A DNA stretch of 64,000 bases from Fen-455 sp049514105. Its GTDB lineage: Bacteria; Actinomycetota; Acidimicrobiia; Acidimicrobiales; Bog-793. Position 1 is the stretch's first letter. The number at the start of each line of letters is the position of its first letter. The position numbers and the translations under genes are program-made. Where the stretch lies: NCBI GenBank assembly GCA_049514105.1, contig JBEKVJ010000002.1, positions 1 through 64,000 of the forward strand, in the 5' to 3' direction. A model generated the notes under the pieces. It saw only the letters and a list, made by a program, of their open reading frames with translations, did no database searches and was not told the DNA's origin. Of the stretch, positions 1 to 8,297 are shown piece after piece.

Positions 1-524
1 TCACCGGTCAAGCGCCACAAGAAGTAGTCCTCGATGAGCACAAAACGCGCCGTACGTTCGAAGCTCGGCGCCTCGTGGCGCGCCAACCACAGGATCTTGG
101 CTGCCGGCCAGGTGGGCAACATCGCCGGCTGACCCGTGATCTCGTAAAACACCTTGTCGTCAAAGCGCGCCGCAAGCTCTTCGGACTCGGCGCTCGCGCG
201 GCTGTCCAACCAGACGATCGCGTTGCGAGTCGGAGACCCGTCGGCATACAACGGAATCAGCGTCTCGCCCTGGGCCGAGATCCCAATCGCCGCCACTTGG
301 CGCGCGTCGACTTCAGGATGGCGAAGCAGGTCCCCGATAGCGGAGGAGAACTCGCTCCAGTACGTAAAGGGGTGGACCTCGACGACATCGGCGCCGGGGG
401 TGAGCAGCTCGTACTCTTTCGTGGCGGAGGCTACAAGCCTGCCGTCTTCTGAGTAGGCGGCGCACTTAAGCGCCGTTGTACCAAGGTCGAGGCCGATGAG
501 CAGGGAGCCGGGCCGCTCATTCAC
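1..524 (-). CDS. FGGY-family carbohydrate kinase, N-terminal part (cut by window edge)
   Basis: Reading the minus strand from a GTG at 524 gives about 174 residues that run off the window start. The N-terminus carries the sugar-kinase ATP-binding strand LLIGLDLGTTALKCAAY, followed by ISAQGETLIPLY and WLDSRA, the usual order in the first FGGY domain (xylulokinase/gluconokinase type). It should phosphorylate a sugar or polyol with ATP in the cytoplasm; the substrate cannot be told because the C-terminal domain is missing. The GTG overlaps the stop of the upstream cupin gene by 8 nt, so the two are probably translationally coupled and share the promoter at 901-929. GTG is chosen because an ATG four bases inside is out of frame. 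Confidence 0.88.
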   Translation of the reverse strand, partial: MNERPGSLLIGLDLGTTALKCAAYSEDGRLVASATKEYELLTPGADVVEVHPFTYWSEFSSAIGDLLRHPEVDARQVAAIGISAQGETLIPLYADGSPTRNAIVWLDSRASAESEELAARFDDKVFYEITGQPAMLPTWPAAKILWLARHEAPSFERTARFVLIEDYFLWRLTG

Positions 525-852
525 CGGGGGCACCAGACCAGACCACTGTCGCAGGGACCTCGCCGATGTTGATGATCGTGTGGGCGAGCCCGGGCGGGAT
601 CAAGAGGGCATCATGATCGCCGAGCTCGTAGTAGCGCTCCCCGTCGTAGACAAGGACGTGGCCCTCTGCGCAAAAGAAGACCTCTTCGGAGACGCCGTGA
701 CCGGGGTCGACCTCTCCACGCTGGCCCGGTGGGACAACCGAGGTCCCGAACCAAAGCTTGGCATCGCGGACGTACTCCCGGCAGTGCTCGGCGCCCTCCA
801 TGAAGTTCTTGGCGTCGGCCTGGTGAATGACTAGGGCTTGCTGGTCAGCCAC
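517..852 (-). CDS. Small single-domain cupin protein
   Basis: 111 residues from a GTG preceded by a G-rich Shine-Dalgarno stretch (GGGAGGG). The central part has the double-stranded beta-helix signature of cupin_2 proteins: WFGTSVVPPGQRGEVDPGH, then EEVFFCAEGHVLVYDGE and LLIPPGLAHTIIN. The His-Glu-His pattern (H of DPGH, E of EEVFF, H of LAHTI) could bind one metal ion. Such proteins act as sugar isomerases, epimerases or small-molecule sensors. It is coupled by an 8-nt overlap to the sugar kinase, so a role in handling the kinase's sugar, for example ring-opening or isomerisation, is an inference. The reaction is unknown. Confidence 0.85.
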   Translation of the reverse strand: MADQQALVIHQADAKNFMEGAEHCREYVRDAKLWFGTSVVPPGQRGEVDPGHGVSEEVFFCAEGHVLVYDGERYYELGDHDALLIPPGLAHTIINIGEVPATVVWSGAPGE

Positions 853-900
853 CCCCGCCCTCCCTTCCCTATCCGCGCGATCAGCCGCGCTCTTGCGGGC

Positions 901-929
901 AAGATACGACGAAGAATGTCCTCAGTCAA
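901..929 (-). promoter_or_regulatory. Sigma-70-type promoter of the cupin-kinase operon
   Basis: On the minus strand TTGACT (929-924) and TATCTT (906-901) are separated by exactly 17 bases. The predicted start of transcription is near 894, giving a leader of about 42 nt before the cupin GTG. This is one of the best two-box promoters in the window. Confidence 0.6.
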
Positions 930-936
930 GTAGACG

Positions 937-953
937 TCTGACGACCTGTCAGA
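937..953. promoter_or_regulatory. Inverted repeat upstream of the cupin-kinase promoter
   Basis: TCTGAC and GTCAGA form a perfect 6-bp inverted repeat around GACCT, and an overlapping palindrome AGACGTCT lies at 932-939. Both sit just upstream of the -35 box, so an activator or repressor site for the sugar operon is plausible. No regulator gene is directly adjacent. Confidence 0.35.
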
Positions 954-957
954 TGGC

Positions 958-1350
958 TCAACCGGCTGGCCGCTCCGCGATCCGGCACGGGATGTCGGCA
1001 TCCTCATCGACGTGGTAGCTGGCACAGATGCGGTGGTATCCGTCAGCGATGATCAGCGGGGCGCGCCGGGCCATGTCTCCTCTCACGAGAAGAACGGGCG
1101 AAAGGCTGACGCCCTTGTTGATCTTTTTCAGGTCCGAGCCGACATGCGGGTTGTCCTCCGGCAACAGGGCGAGGCCGCTTGCCCTGAGCAGGTCCTTTGC
1201 CTTCCAGTGGCCGATGGGCGCGCCACGAAGCGCCGTGACCACGGCGGTCAGCGCAGGTTCGGCCAGAACGAGCGAGAGGTAGCTCGCCGCCGCCGGGTAG
1301 TCGTGATCGTCCGGGTCTTGCTTCCAGTGCTCCTTATCGTTCACGGACAC
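958..1350 (-). CDS. ParB/sulfiredoxin-fold-like conserved actinobacterial protein
   Basis: About 130 residues starting VSVNDKEHWKQDPDDHDYPA. I recognise a widespread actinobacterial hypothetical family with the pattern (K/H)W..DPD.HD.PAA..YLSL, then HWKAKDLLRASGL, PEDNPHVGSDL, SPVLLVRGD and IADGYHRICASY. The ADGYHR segment resembles the nucleotide-binding box of ParB/sulfiredoxin-like domains, but no ParB partition partner or helix-turn-helix is present. The function is not established. Two GTG codons (1350 and 1344) are possible starts after the purine-rich GAGGAAGAAGGGAAG; the frame is open upstream to 1500 but family similarity begins here. Confidence 0.75.
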   Translation of the reverse strand: MSVNDKEHWKQDPDDHDYPAAASYLSLVLAEPALTAVVTALRGAPIGHWKAKDLLRASGLALLPEDNPHVGSDLKKINKGVSLSPVLLVRGDMARRAPLIIADGYHRICASYHVDEDADIPCRIAERPAG

Positions 1351-2210
1351 CTTCCCTTCTTCCTCGATTGGGCCTAAGGGCCCGACGCCGACCGCCCTGG
1401 AGCCAAAAGCCTTGGCCGGACGGTTGTCTCGCCAAGGCACGGGCGCCTCGCGACAGCCGTCGGCGACCAGGTTGCCAGAAACGCCCCACCGACGCCCCAC
1501 TCGGCTGTCAGTTGCCGATCAGATGATCTCCTCGTCCGAACCGGAGACCGTTCCGAAGCCCAGCGCTGGCGACAGCACCTAGGCGGCAACGCTGCGGACT
1601 ATCTGAGTCGGCTGAACGCCACTAGGCGGGTCGAGAGGAATCCTGAGCACGTTAGATCCTTCCCCCGGTATCGAGGACCGGGAGTTGTCCCGTCGCCCTG
1701 TGGGTAGCCGCAGCGCGTCCGGTGCGGGTCATGCTGAAGTTGGGCTCACCCGCCGAACCGACGTCGATCGTCCGGAACTCCAGCCCGGCGCTGAGTCAGT
1801 CGAGTCCGTCGCTGTCATGAGGTCATCACCAAGGCCACCTTGCCAATGTCGAACAGGTAAGGCCGCGGTCCCGATCGTCGCGGGAAAGCGCAGCTCGTCT
1901 GGGATGAATTCTTGCGAAGGCCGGACCCATTTCGTCGAATAGCGTCCTTACGATCAGCGGGTCAAACTCACAAACACGCAACCTCGCAGGCCGCGGCCGT
2001 CACGTGAAGGACAATCGGCGGAGCGTCATGATGCATCGGCAACGCCCGCCGAGTCTGGTCCGCGCGCGAGCTGTCTTGTCAGTAAGCCTGCGAAACAGCC
2101 CGCAATTGAGGCCACAAGTCGTAGTTGCGGGTCCCGCATCGTGTCACCACCACAGCTCAAAGCTGACCGATCGCGCAGGTGATGCTCGGGTTCACGCGGC
2201 AGAGTGCCGA
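1351..2210. other. 860-bp stretch without an intact gene, possible decayed coding remnant
   Basis: No reading frame here has a start, a convincing ribosome site and protein-like composition. On the minus strand around 1860-1990 a short frame reads CEFDPLIVRTLFDEMGPAFA, resembling the N-terminus of some class I methyltransferases, and stops soon after. Another fragment near 1510-1660 reads VLRIPLDPPSGVQPTQIVRS before a stop. These could be remains of one or two inactivated genes, but the assignments are weak. Confidence 0.3.
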
Positions 2211-3314
2211 CTACGAGCGGGACCCGGCGGACTCCTCGTTATGTCTGGCACGCTCGCCCAGAATCGAGAGCAAGCACTCGACCGCAATCCCGACTTCTTT
2301 CTCCCCGATATGCCTGTGGGTCACAAAGCGCACTGATGACGGGCGTTGAGCCGAGACACGAATCCCAAATTTCGACCGAAGCCTGCCTACGAGCTCGTCA
2401 GCACTGAGCCCGCTGCGTTCTATGCCGATGAGAACGATGTTCGTCTCTACAGCGCGTACGTCCACGTCGATAGTCGGAATTGTTGAAAGTTCGGACGCTA
2501 GATAACGAGCCATGGCATTGTCGCGGGCGAGCTGATCCAACCCACTTTCCAGAGCAACAAGTCCCGCTGCCGCCAGAACGCCTGCCTGACGCATTCCACC
2601 ACCAAGGCTCTTCCGTATGCGACGGGCTTCGTGGATAAATTCTCGGTTCCCCGCCAACATCGACCCCACAGGCGCGCTCAGTCCCTTGCTCAGGCAGACA
2701 CTCACCGAGTCCGCGCACCTTGCCAGCTTTTCCGCCGACACGCCCAACGCGACAGCTGCATTGAAGATGCGCGCGCCGTCCACGTGGAGTTTAAGACCAC
2801 GACGGTCACAGAGATCTCGCAAGCCGACCATGATCTCGGGAACCGTGATCGTTCCCCCGGCGCGATTGTGGGTATTCTCAACCAGAATCAGTGCAGTTCT
2901 TGGATAGTGCTCGTTCAGTCGTCTCAACCTCGGCTCAACGTCCGGTGCTGTGAGCACACCTCTTTGGGTCGTGATTGCCAAAGGCATGCAGCCAGCGACG
3001 AGGGCCATTCCCCCAGCTTCATAATTGATGACGTGCGCCTCTGCATCGCAAACAACTTCCTCTCCACGCCGGGTGTGTGCCATCACGGCGACCAGATTCG
3101 CCATCGTGCCGCTAGGCATGAAGATGCTGGCATCCTTGCCCAGCATTTCAGCAGTGAGCGCTTCTAGCGCGTTGACGGTTGGATCCTCCCCGTACACGTC
3201 ATCCCCGAGCCGCGCCGCACGCATGGCTTCCAACATTGCGTCAGTTGGCAACGTCGAAGTGTCATAGAAGATTACGGACGGCTCCGCACTTTCCGGGTCG
3301 AGCTCAGGGGCCAT
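2211..3314 (-). CDS. ltaE: Threonine aldolase family PLP enzyme
   Basis: 367 residues with the full fold-type I layout of the GLY1/LtaE family. The aldolase signature is MPSGTMANLVAVMAH (residues 66-80), followed by His94 in CDAEAH, ENTHNRAGGT (146-154), HVDGARIFNA (177-186) and the PLP-binding Lys210 in VSVCLSKGLSAPVGS. The family cleaves L-threonine or L-allo-threonine (and other beta-hydroxy amino acids) to glycine and an aldehyde. Only 5 bp separate it from the cyclase-family gene upstream, so the two are cotranscribed, with the SorC regulator gene in front. In this setting the substrate may be an unusual beta-hydroxy amino acid; that is inference. Confidence 0.93.
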   Translation of the reverse strand: MAPELDPESAEPSVIFYDTSTLPTDAMLEAMRAARLGDDVYGEDPTVNALEALTAEMLGKDASIFMPSGTMANLVAVMAHTRRGEEVVCDAEAHVINYEAGGMALVAGCMPLAITTQRGVLTAPDVEPRLRRLNEHYPRTALILVENTHNRAGGTITVPEIMVGLRDLCDRRGLKLHVDGARIFNAAVALGVSAEKLARCADSVSVCLSKGLSAPVGSMLAGNREFIHEARRIRKSLGGGMRQAGVLAAAGLVALESGLDQLARDNAMARYLASELSTIPTIDVDVRAVETNIVLIGIERSGLSADELVGRLRSKFGIRVSAQRPSSVRFVTHRHIGEKEVGIAVECLLSILGERARHNEESAGSRS

Positions 3315-3319
3315 CAGGG

Positions 3320-3985
3320 TTATTTGACAGTGGCGACGGCGCGGACAGGGCTTCCATCGACGCGTACAAATGGCATAGGAAGGATCGATATGTCGCAGAG
3401 CTCTGGAAGTCTTGATAGGTTCACCAAATTCTCAATTACTACGACGCCGTGACCAAGAAGCTCGACGTGTGTTGCACCGTCGTAGTCAACCGACGGGCCA
3501 TCAATCCCAACCGAAAGTACACCTGACGCCAACAAAGTTCGGGCGACCGATACATCGATGAATGGATATTCCTTGAAGTACTCATCAGGCTCAAGAGGAG
3601 GGTCGGACCACTTCGTGCAGAAAAGCACTCGAGGTGCGACAATCGGCGGGAGTTGCTCCGCGCTAATTGCCTCGTGTTGGGCAAGGTGATCGAACCGAAT
3701 TACCTGTGCCTTACCGATCAATCGCTCAAGTGGAACTTCGTCTACCGTGCAGCCACCCTCGATAAAGTGCGAAGGAGCGTCTAGATGTGTTCCCGTATGT
3801 GATGAGATCACTAACCGCGACGCAACCCAGCCGTCCGTGGCGCGCTCTCCGTATTGCGACACCTCCGGCACGAAATGGCAGGGGTTAACAAGCATTTGCG
3901 CTGAGATTGGCATCGTTAGGTCAATCAACTGATAGTCAGCCGTTTCAGCCCACTGGACAACGGCTCCAGGCTCTTCCATTCGCAC
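3320..3985 (-). CDS. Cyclase family protein (kynurenine formamidase-like metal hydrolase)
   Basis: 221 residues with the metal-binding signature of the family, HTGTHLDAPSHF, at 63-74 (His63, His67, Asp69, His73 as likely ligands). The opening segment IDLTMPISAQM and the C-terminal DGPSVDYDGATH also match. Members include arylformamidase KynB, isatin hydrolase and polyketide cyclase-like proteins, all hydrolysing amides or lactam/lactone rings. No kynureninase or tryptophan dioxygenase gene is nearby, so KynB is not favoured. It lies 5 bp upstream of the threonine aldolase and 6 bp downstream of the SorC regulator gene, which suggests one short operon. Confidence 0.88.
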   Translation of the reverse strand: MRMEEPGAVVQWAETADYQLIDLTMPISAQMLVNPCHFVPEVSQYGERATDGWVASRLVISSHTGTHLDAPSHFIEGGCTVDEVPLERLIGKAQVIRFDHLAQHEAISAEQLPPIVAPRVLFCTKWSDPPLEPDEYFKEYPFIDVSVARTLLASGVLSVGIDGPSVDYDGATHVELLGHGVVVIENLVNLSRLPELCDISILPMPFVRVDGSPVRAVATVK

Positions 3986-3991
3986 TCCGGT

Positions 3992-4993
3992 CTATTCTGC
4001 TGCAATTGGTGTTTTGGCGTGAACCTCAAAGGTATGGCCCCAAGCTGGTGTTTCGTCTGCTTCACTGCGTTCCAGAATGGCCTCGGCAGTCAGACTGTCG
4101 ATCACGATGACGTTGATGAACCCGCCTCGAAGCGCGGCAGAGATCGCCGCCGCCTTGACGATCCCGGCCGCGACTCCGATTCGGTGTGGAATCTTGAGGT
4201 ACTGATCTAGCGGAATAGCCATCAGACGATCTTCCAGACCACTCTGCAGGACATGACCCTCCCCATCAAAAACATACGAGAGGACGTCCCCGACAGCTCC
4301 CCTGGAAAGCAGATTTCGGCGCAAACGGGCATCGATGAGCCCGCCAGACAGCAAACGAGAAGTGTCTTCACCGGTAAGAGCACCGATGCCGAGCACGGCG
4401 ATACTAACTTGGTCGAACATTTGCGCTGTGGCTTGGATTTCTTGGTCCGCGAGGAGGAGGTCGCGCACTGCCTTCTCACCTACGACGGCGGGGGCGTGCA
4501 GCAGGTGGGGACGCGTCTTGAAACGCTCCGCTAACTGTGCGCACAAGATTGTGGAATGCCCCCCAACAAGCTGTACCACCTCGGCTTGTTTGGGAATGCG
4601 ACCTGGCAACTGATCGATCAACGCTTGGATCGTCGAGCCTAGCGATACACCCAGCACGTCGCCGTCGGCGACCACCTGGGTGAGATACCTTCCGGCCGCA
4701 TCGGCAACACTCTGCTTCGCTTCCTCTCCCTTGAGCTCCGCACTGTCCACGACTATTGCCGCGCGGGTCCCGTAAAGGGCTTCGATCGCATCCTCGAGAT
4801 CGAGGTGCAGCGATTCCGGCTCGAGAATCTTTACCGTGACGAAACCATCTTCAGTTGCCGTGCGTAGAAGCCGGGCCACTGCGAAGCGAGTGATGCCCAA
4901 ATTGGTGGCGATCTCTGTATGAGTGAGACCACGCCGGTAGTACTGGTGGCACGCTTTAAGCATCATGCGCACTTCTGCGTCCACACCGCTCAT
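3992..4993 (-). CDS. SorC/DeoR-type transcriptional regulator with sugar-binding domain
   Basis: 333 residues from ATG 4993, chosen because GAAGGG lies about 7 nt upstream and the N-terminal helix-turn-helix begins soon after (residues 22-43, THTEIATNLGITRFAVARLL). The rest matches the SorC effector-binding domain, with LGVSLGSTIQALID, VVQLVGG, GIGALTG and the C-terminal RIGVAAGIVKAAAISAALRG. Such proteins bind phosphorylated sugars and control adjacent catabolic operons. It is the first gene of the minus-strand aldolase operon and is divergent from the sugar importer at 5961, so it probably controls both. Frames upstream of 4993 extend to 5140 but lack family similarity. Confidence 0.9.
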   Translation of the reverse strand: MSGVDAEVRMMLKACHQYYRRGLTHTEIATNLGITRFAVARLLRTATEDGFVTVKILEPESLHLDLEDAIEALYGTRAAIVVDSAELKGEEAKQSVADAAGRYLTQVVADGDVLGVSLGSTIQALIDQLPGRIPKQAEVVQLVGGHSTILCAQLAERFKTRPHLLHAPAVVGEKAVRDLLLADQEIQATAQMFDQVSIAVLGIGALTGEDTSRLLSGGLIDARLRRNLLSRGAVGDVLSYVFDGEGHVLQSGLEDRLMAIPLDQYLKIPHRIGVAAGIVKAAAISAALRGGFINVIVIDSLTAEAILERSEADETPAWGHTFEVHAKTPIAAE

Positions 4994-5960
4994 TCGCTGC
5001 CCTTCGCTCGTTCGAGCTGACACTAGGGCCGCGACACCTAGGATGTCAACACGGGCGCGACCGCGGTCGGTGCCCCTACCACCCCCGTTAGGAACCGCCC
5101 GGTGACGACTCGACGCTCCTTTGCAAGGAACGCCGCCCACTCGAATGAAGACATAACCTCAGGTAGAGCCTGTATTCGGCCAAACCGAGCCACCCTTTCC
5201 CGCAAGCCGGAGACACTGAAACCAGGCAAGCGCCCTCCCGCAGGCAGAGGAAATGAGAGCTTGACAGCTCCGCCTAGCCGGCGTAGCGTGCACGCTCACC
5301 TGAGCAGAGAGTGACGAATGAGCCAGCAATCACTTAGCGGCCCTCGCCGCACCTGGGGACCTAAGACGGCACAGGCGTGCCATAGTCCTGGTGGAGCCTT
5401 CGGTGGGTGAGCAGATCTCCCCGGCTCCATGCCGCTCAGCAACACCGCGAGGCAGGAGCGTTGTCGGGTCTCGGGCCAAACGTAGCTCCGGAGCCCGGCA
5501 GTCGACGCCGCGTCTACCAGATTCATTGCCGACTCCCGCGAGCACCCCATGTCTAATGAAGAAACCTCGCGATGCGCGTCGCAAAGGGGGGGCGCCGCCC
5601 ATCGCCGTAGTCGGTGAAGTCTGCCCGAGCCGTCCGACAAGCAGATTTAAGCGCTCGCTGGGGGCCGGACCTTCGACAGCACCTGCCGACGCCACGGGCC
5701 GACCATTACCCAATTCCCTATGGATGCCGAGTTCACTGAACAATGCCATATCGCCGTTCAAAGAGAAGAGGGACCTCGAACTTCTCCTTTAGCGTCGTTT
5801 TCTCAGGTTGGTACTTCCACAGTTAACCAAGACAGTATTTCTCAAGTGCACCAGGTGGCGGAGAGGAGGTGCGCAACTCCCAGCGCTTGAGGTCGCTCGT
5901 GGAGAGATCCTGTCTCTCGGCGCTAGTTCAACACATCAACCGGAAGTTAGGGAGGACACT
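4994..5960. other. Long divergent intergenic region between SorC regulator and importer
   Basis: Nearly 970 bp without a convincing gene. Overlapping frames at 5330-5792 on both strands are compositionally arginine- and proline-rich and lack ribosome sites. Near the importer end, TTGGT and ACCAA form an inverted repeat 13 bases apart around 5813-5835, a candidate operator. A strong ribosome site GGGAGGA lies at 5950-5956. The size suggests decayed sequence or a long regulated leader. Confidence 0.4.
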
Positions 5961-7286
5961 ATGAACATTTTGCGACACCCCACCTGTCGCCTAGGTGGAC
6001 TTATCGCGGCTATTTTGGCGCTCGGCGTGCTCGGTACCGCCTCTGCCACAACCGCACAGTCCGCGAAGGCAAGGACCTCGAGCACTATCACCGTCATCAT
6101 GCACTACCCCAGTCCGCCTAAATACATGCTCAACGAGTTCACCAAACAGACTGGCATAAAGGTCAATTGGGAAACCCTAGGCTTCGCCGATGAGCAGACC
6201 AAGATCGCCGCGGCCGGAGAGGCAGGCGCCTACTTTGCCGACGCAACTGACGTTGACTGGTCCGCGATCGGTGAGTACGCGAAGACGGGCTGGTTCATTC
6301 CCCTAAACAAGTACTTCAACGAAGCGGCGCTGAAGAAGGACATGCCGCAGATTAGCTCTTTTGTGGCTCCGAACGGCCAGCTGCTCGGCGTACCGTTTGA
6401 TTCGGAATACATCACTCCGACAATAAATACGCGCGATTTCGCGCACGCAGGGATCAAGGGAACCCCAACCACGCTCGCTGAGTTCACCGCGGATCTTAAG
6501 ACTCTTCAAAAGAGCGGCTTTGCGCATCCCCTAGATATTCCTTTTGCAGCAGCGGCCGGGGAGGCTCAGTGCTGGTTTCAGGTGGCTGAGGATTTCGGTG
6601 GCAGCGTGGTCAGCAAGACCTTTGCTCCGGAGTTCACTTCACCGAGTTCACCGGGATACCAGGCTCTCAAGTGGATGATCAACGCCTACAAAAGCGGCCT
6701 CGTCCCGGCGGCGAACATCAACATGATCGACCTAGGTGCCTTGACGACTGAGATGGCGCATAACAGGGTGGCGGCGGCGATCTGCGACTACTCGGGAGAC
6801 GTGGGCTCGATTTACGACGTTTCAAGTATCTCCTCTGTCGTTAATCAGATTGCGTACATCTCAGATCCCGGTGTCAAAGGGCCAGTGCCAGGCCTTGCAA
6901 ACATGGATGGCATCGGAATTCCGACGACGGCTCACAACGTGGCGGGAGCGGTGGAGTTCCTGAAGTGGTTCAACTCAACAGAGAACCAGGCCATATGGAG
7001 CGGCCTTGACGGCGCGAAGGGCATCATCGCAGGCATTCCTCTACCCACTCGAATCAGCAGCCTTCAACTCTTAGCGGCGAAGAAGGTCCTTTCCGAATCG
7101 CAGGAACGCGCTCTCGTCGCCGGGCTTGAGGATTCGCTGCCCATCTTCCCGGGGAAGGCGCCTGCAGGATACATTCCGTTCTACACGACCGTGTATGACA
7201 CGATTCACTCGGCCGCCGCTGGTCAGCTCACGCTTCAGCAGGCCGTGACGACAATCGCGAACGCCGCCAGGCGAATAAGCGGATAG
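5961..7286 (+). CDS. Sugar ABC transporter substrate-binding lipoprotein/secreted protein
   Basis: 441 residues from ATG 5961, placed by GGGAGGA five bases upstream. The N-terminus is a Sec signal peptide (CRLGGLIAAILALGVLGTAS, then ATTAQS) with no lipobox cysteine. The mature part has the family 1 extracellular solute-binding fold: TITVIMHYPSPPKYMLNEF, PNGQLLGVPFDSEYITPTI, and a C-terminal EFLKWFNSTENQAIW. It should capture a sugar or oligosaccharide outside the membrane for the permeases at 7380 and 8297. A stem-loop follows the stop, which often lets binding-protein mRNA outlast permease mRNA. Confidence 0.9.
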   Translation: MNILRHPTCRLGGLIAAILALGVLGTASATTAQSAKARTSSTITVIMHYPSPPKYMLNEFTKQTGIKVNWETLGFADEQTKIAAAGEAGAYFADATDVDWSAIGEYAKTGWFIPLNKYFNEAALKKDMPQISSFVAPNGQLLGVPFDSEYITPTINTRDFAHAGIKGTPTTLAEFTADLKTLQKSGFAHPLDIPFAAAAGEAQCWFQVAEDFGGSVVSKTFAPEFTSPSSPGYQALKWMINAYKSGLVPAANINMIDLGALTTEMAHNRVAAAICDYSGDVGSIYDVSSISSVVNQIAYISDPGVKGPVPGLANMDGIGIPTTAHNVAGAVEFLKWFNSTENQAIWSGLDGAKGIIAGIPLPTRISSLQLLAAKKVLSESQERALVAGLEDSLPIFPGKAPAGYIPFYTTVYDTIHSAAAGQLTLQQAVTTIANAARRISG

Positions 7287-7299
7287 CAAGGTCCAATGT

Positions 7300-7335
7300 C
7301 TTGAGTGCTCGGCTGCTCAGGGTCGGGCACTCAAG
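7300..7335 (+). promoter_or_regulatory. Intercistronic stem-loop between binding protein and permease genes
   Basis: CTTGAGTGC (7300-7308) and GCACTCAAG (7327-7335) form a perfect 9-bp stem with an 18-nt loop, without a following T run. It lies between the binding-protein stop and the first permease start, where many ABC operons carry a stem-loop that stabilises the upstream message or partly ends transcription. Confidence 0.6.
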
Positions 7336-7379
7336 GCCGGGGGCCTTTGAATGCAGGCTACAGATTGGTGCGCAACTAG

Positions 7380-8297
7380 ATGATCCAGCTTGGTCGACGC
7401 CGGCCGGGGACTGCAGGAGCGAAAAGCCGACTCCGCCGAAGCTGGCTACCTTACGCACTGGTGGCGCCACTCGTGATCGTGGTCGGCGGGCTCGTTTTCT
7501 ACCCCACCGTCGCGACTTCAGTGGAAGCCTTCTTCTACTCGGATCCTCTTCTCTCAGGTTCAGGTTTTGCAGGACTAAGCAACTTCCGGACAGCCTTCTC
7601 AGACCCCCTAACCCAGACCAGTCTGGTCAACACTGCACTTTATGGGATTGTGGGTGTGGCGGGATCCACGCTCCTCGGAATCTCGTTCGCCTTCGCTATG
7701 CGGAATAACTTCCGGCTGCGCGGTCTGCTTCTCGCCATCGTTGTTCTTCCGTGGGCGCTGCCTCCCGTAGCGGAAGCAGTGATTTGGAGCTGGATCTTCG
7801 ATCCGACCTTCGGAGTTCTTAACAGTCTCCTTAAGTCTGCCCATATCATTGGCGCCTACCACGTATGGGTCGGCCTCGATCGCTTAACCTCCGTAATTCT
7901 CATAGAGCTCGTGCAGATCTGGCAGCTGACTCCGTTGTCCACATTGATCATCCTTGCCTCACTACAAACGATCCCTAAAGAGCTATATGAGGCGGCGGAG
8001 CTCGACGGAGCAGGCGGTTGGAGTTCCTTCCATAGAGTGACTCTGCCGCTTATACGGCCAGGTATTGCCATCGCGGCCGTTCAAGCCCTTGTTCTCTCGT
8101 TGAACGTGTTTGATCAAGTTTACGTGCTCAACTTCAACGCACCTACTGCCAGCTCCGCGACCCTGGCGATCTATGCAGATGCCTTTCAGAATCTCAACTT
8201 TGGCGAAGGATACGCTCTGTCCCTCGTGCTCACGCTCGCGACCGTCGTCCTCGCGCTCGGCATCCTGGGCCTCGTGTACCGGCACGTGGAGTACTGA
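7380..8297 (+). CDS. Sugar ABC transporter permease (MalF/UgpA type)
   Basis: 305 residues with about six membrane helices, the first at LPYALVAPLVIVVGGLVFYP. The EAA loop that contacts the ATPase is present as ELYEAAELDGAGGWSSFHRV followed by TLPLIRPGI. It forms half of the channel for the sugar delivered by the protein encoded at 5961. Its stop overlaps the start of the second permease gene by one base (TGATG), so translation is coupled. No ATPase gene follows, so a shared ATPase encoded elsewhere (MsmK-like) is presumed. Confidence 0.92.
   Translation: MIQLGRRRPGTAGAKSRLRRSWLPYALVAPLVIVVGGLVFYPTVATSVEAFFYSDPLLSGSGFAGLSNFRTAFSDPLTQTSLVNTALYGIVGVAGSTLLGISFAFAMRNNFRLRGLLLAIVVLPWALPPVAEAVIWSWIFDPTFGVLNSLLKSAHIIGAYHVWVGLDRLTSVILIELVQIWQLTPLSTLIILASLQTIPKELYEAAELDGAGGWSSFHRVTLPLIRPGIAIAAVQALVLSLNVFDQVYVLNFNAPTASSATLAIYADAFQNLNFGEGYALSLVLTLATVVLALGILGLVYRHVEY

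Noticed and set aside
3320..3985. Kynurenine formamidase (kynB) assignment for the cyclase-family gene
   Set aside because: No other kynurenine pathway gene in the window and a different operon context; kept as family-level call.
5330..5792. Overlapping frames on both strands in the SorC-importer gap
   Set aside because: Arg/Pro-rich, no ribosome site, no family; probably non-coding.
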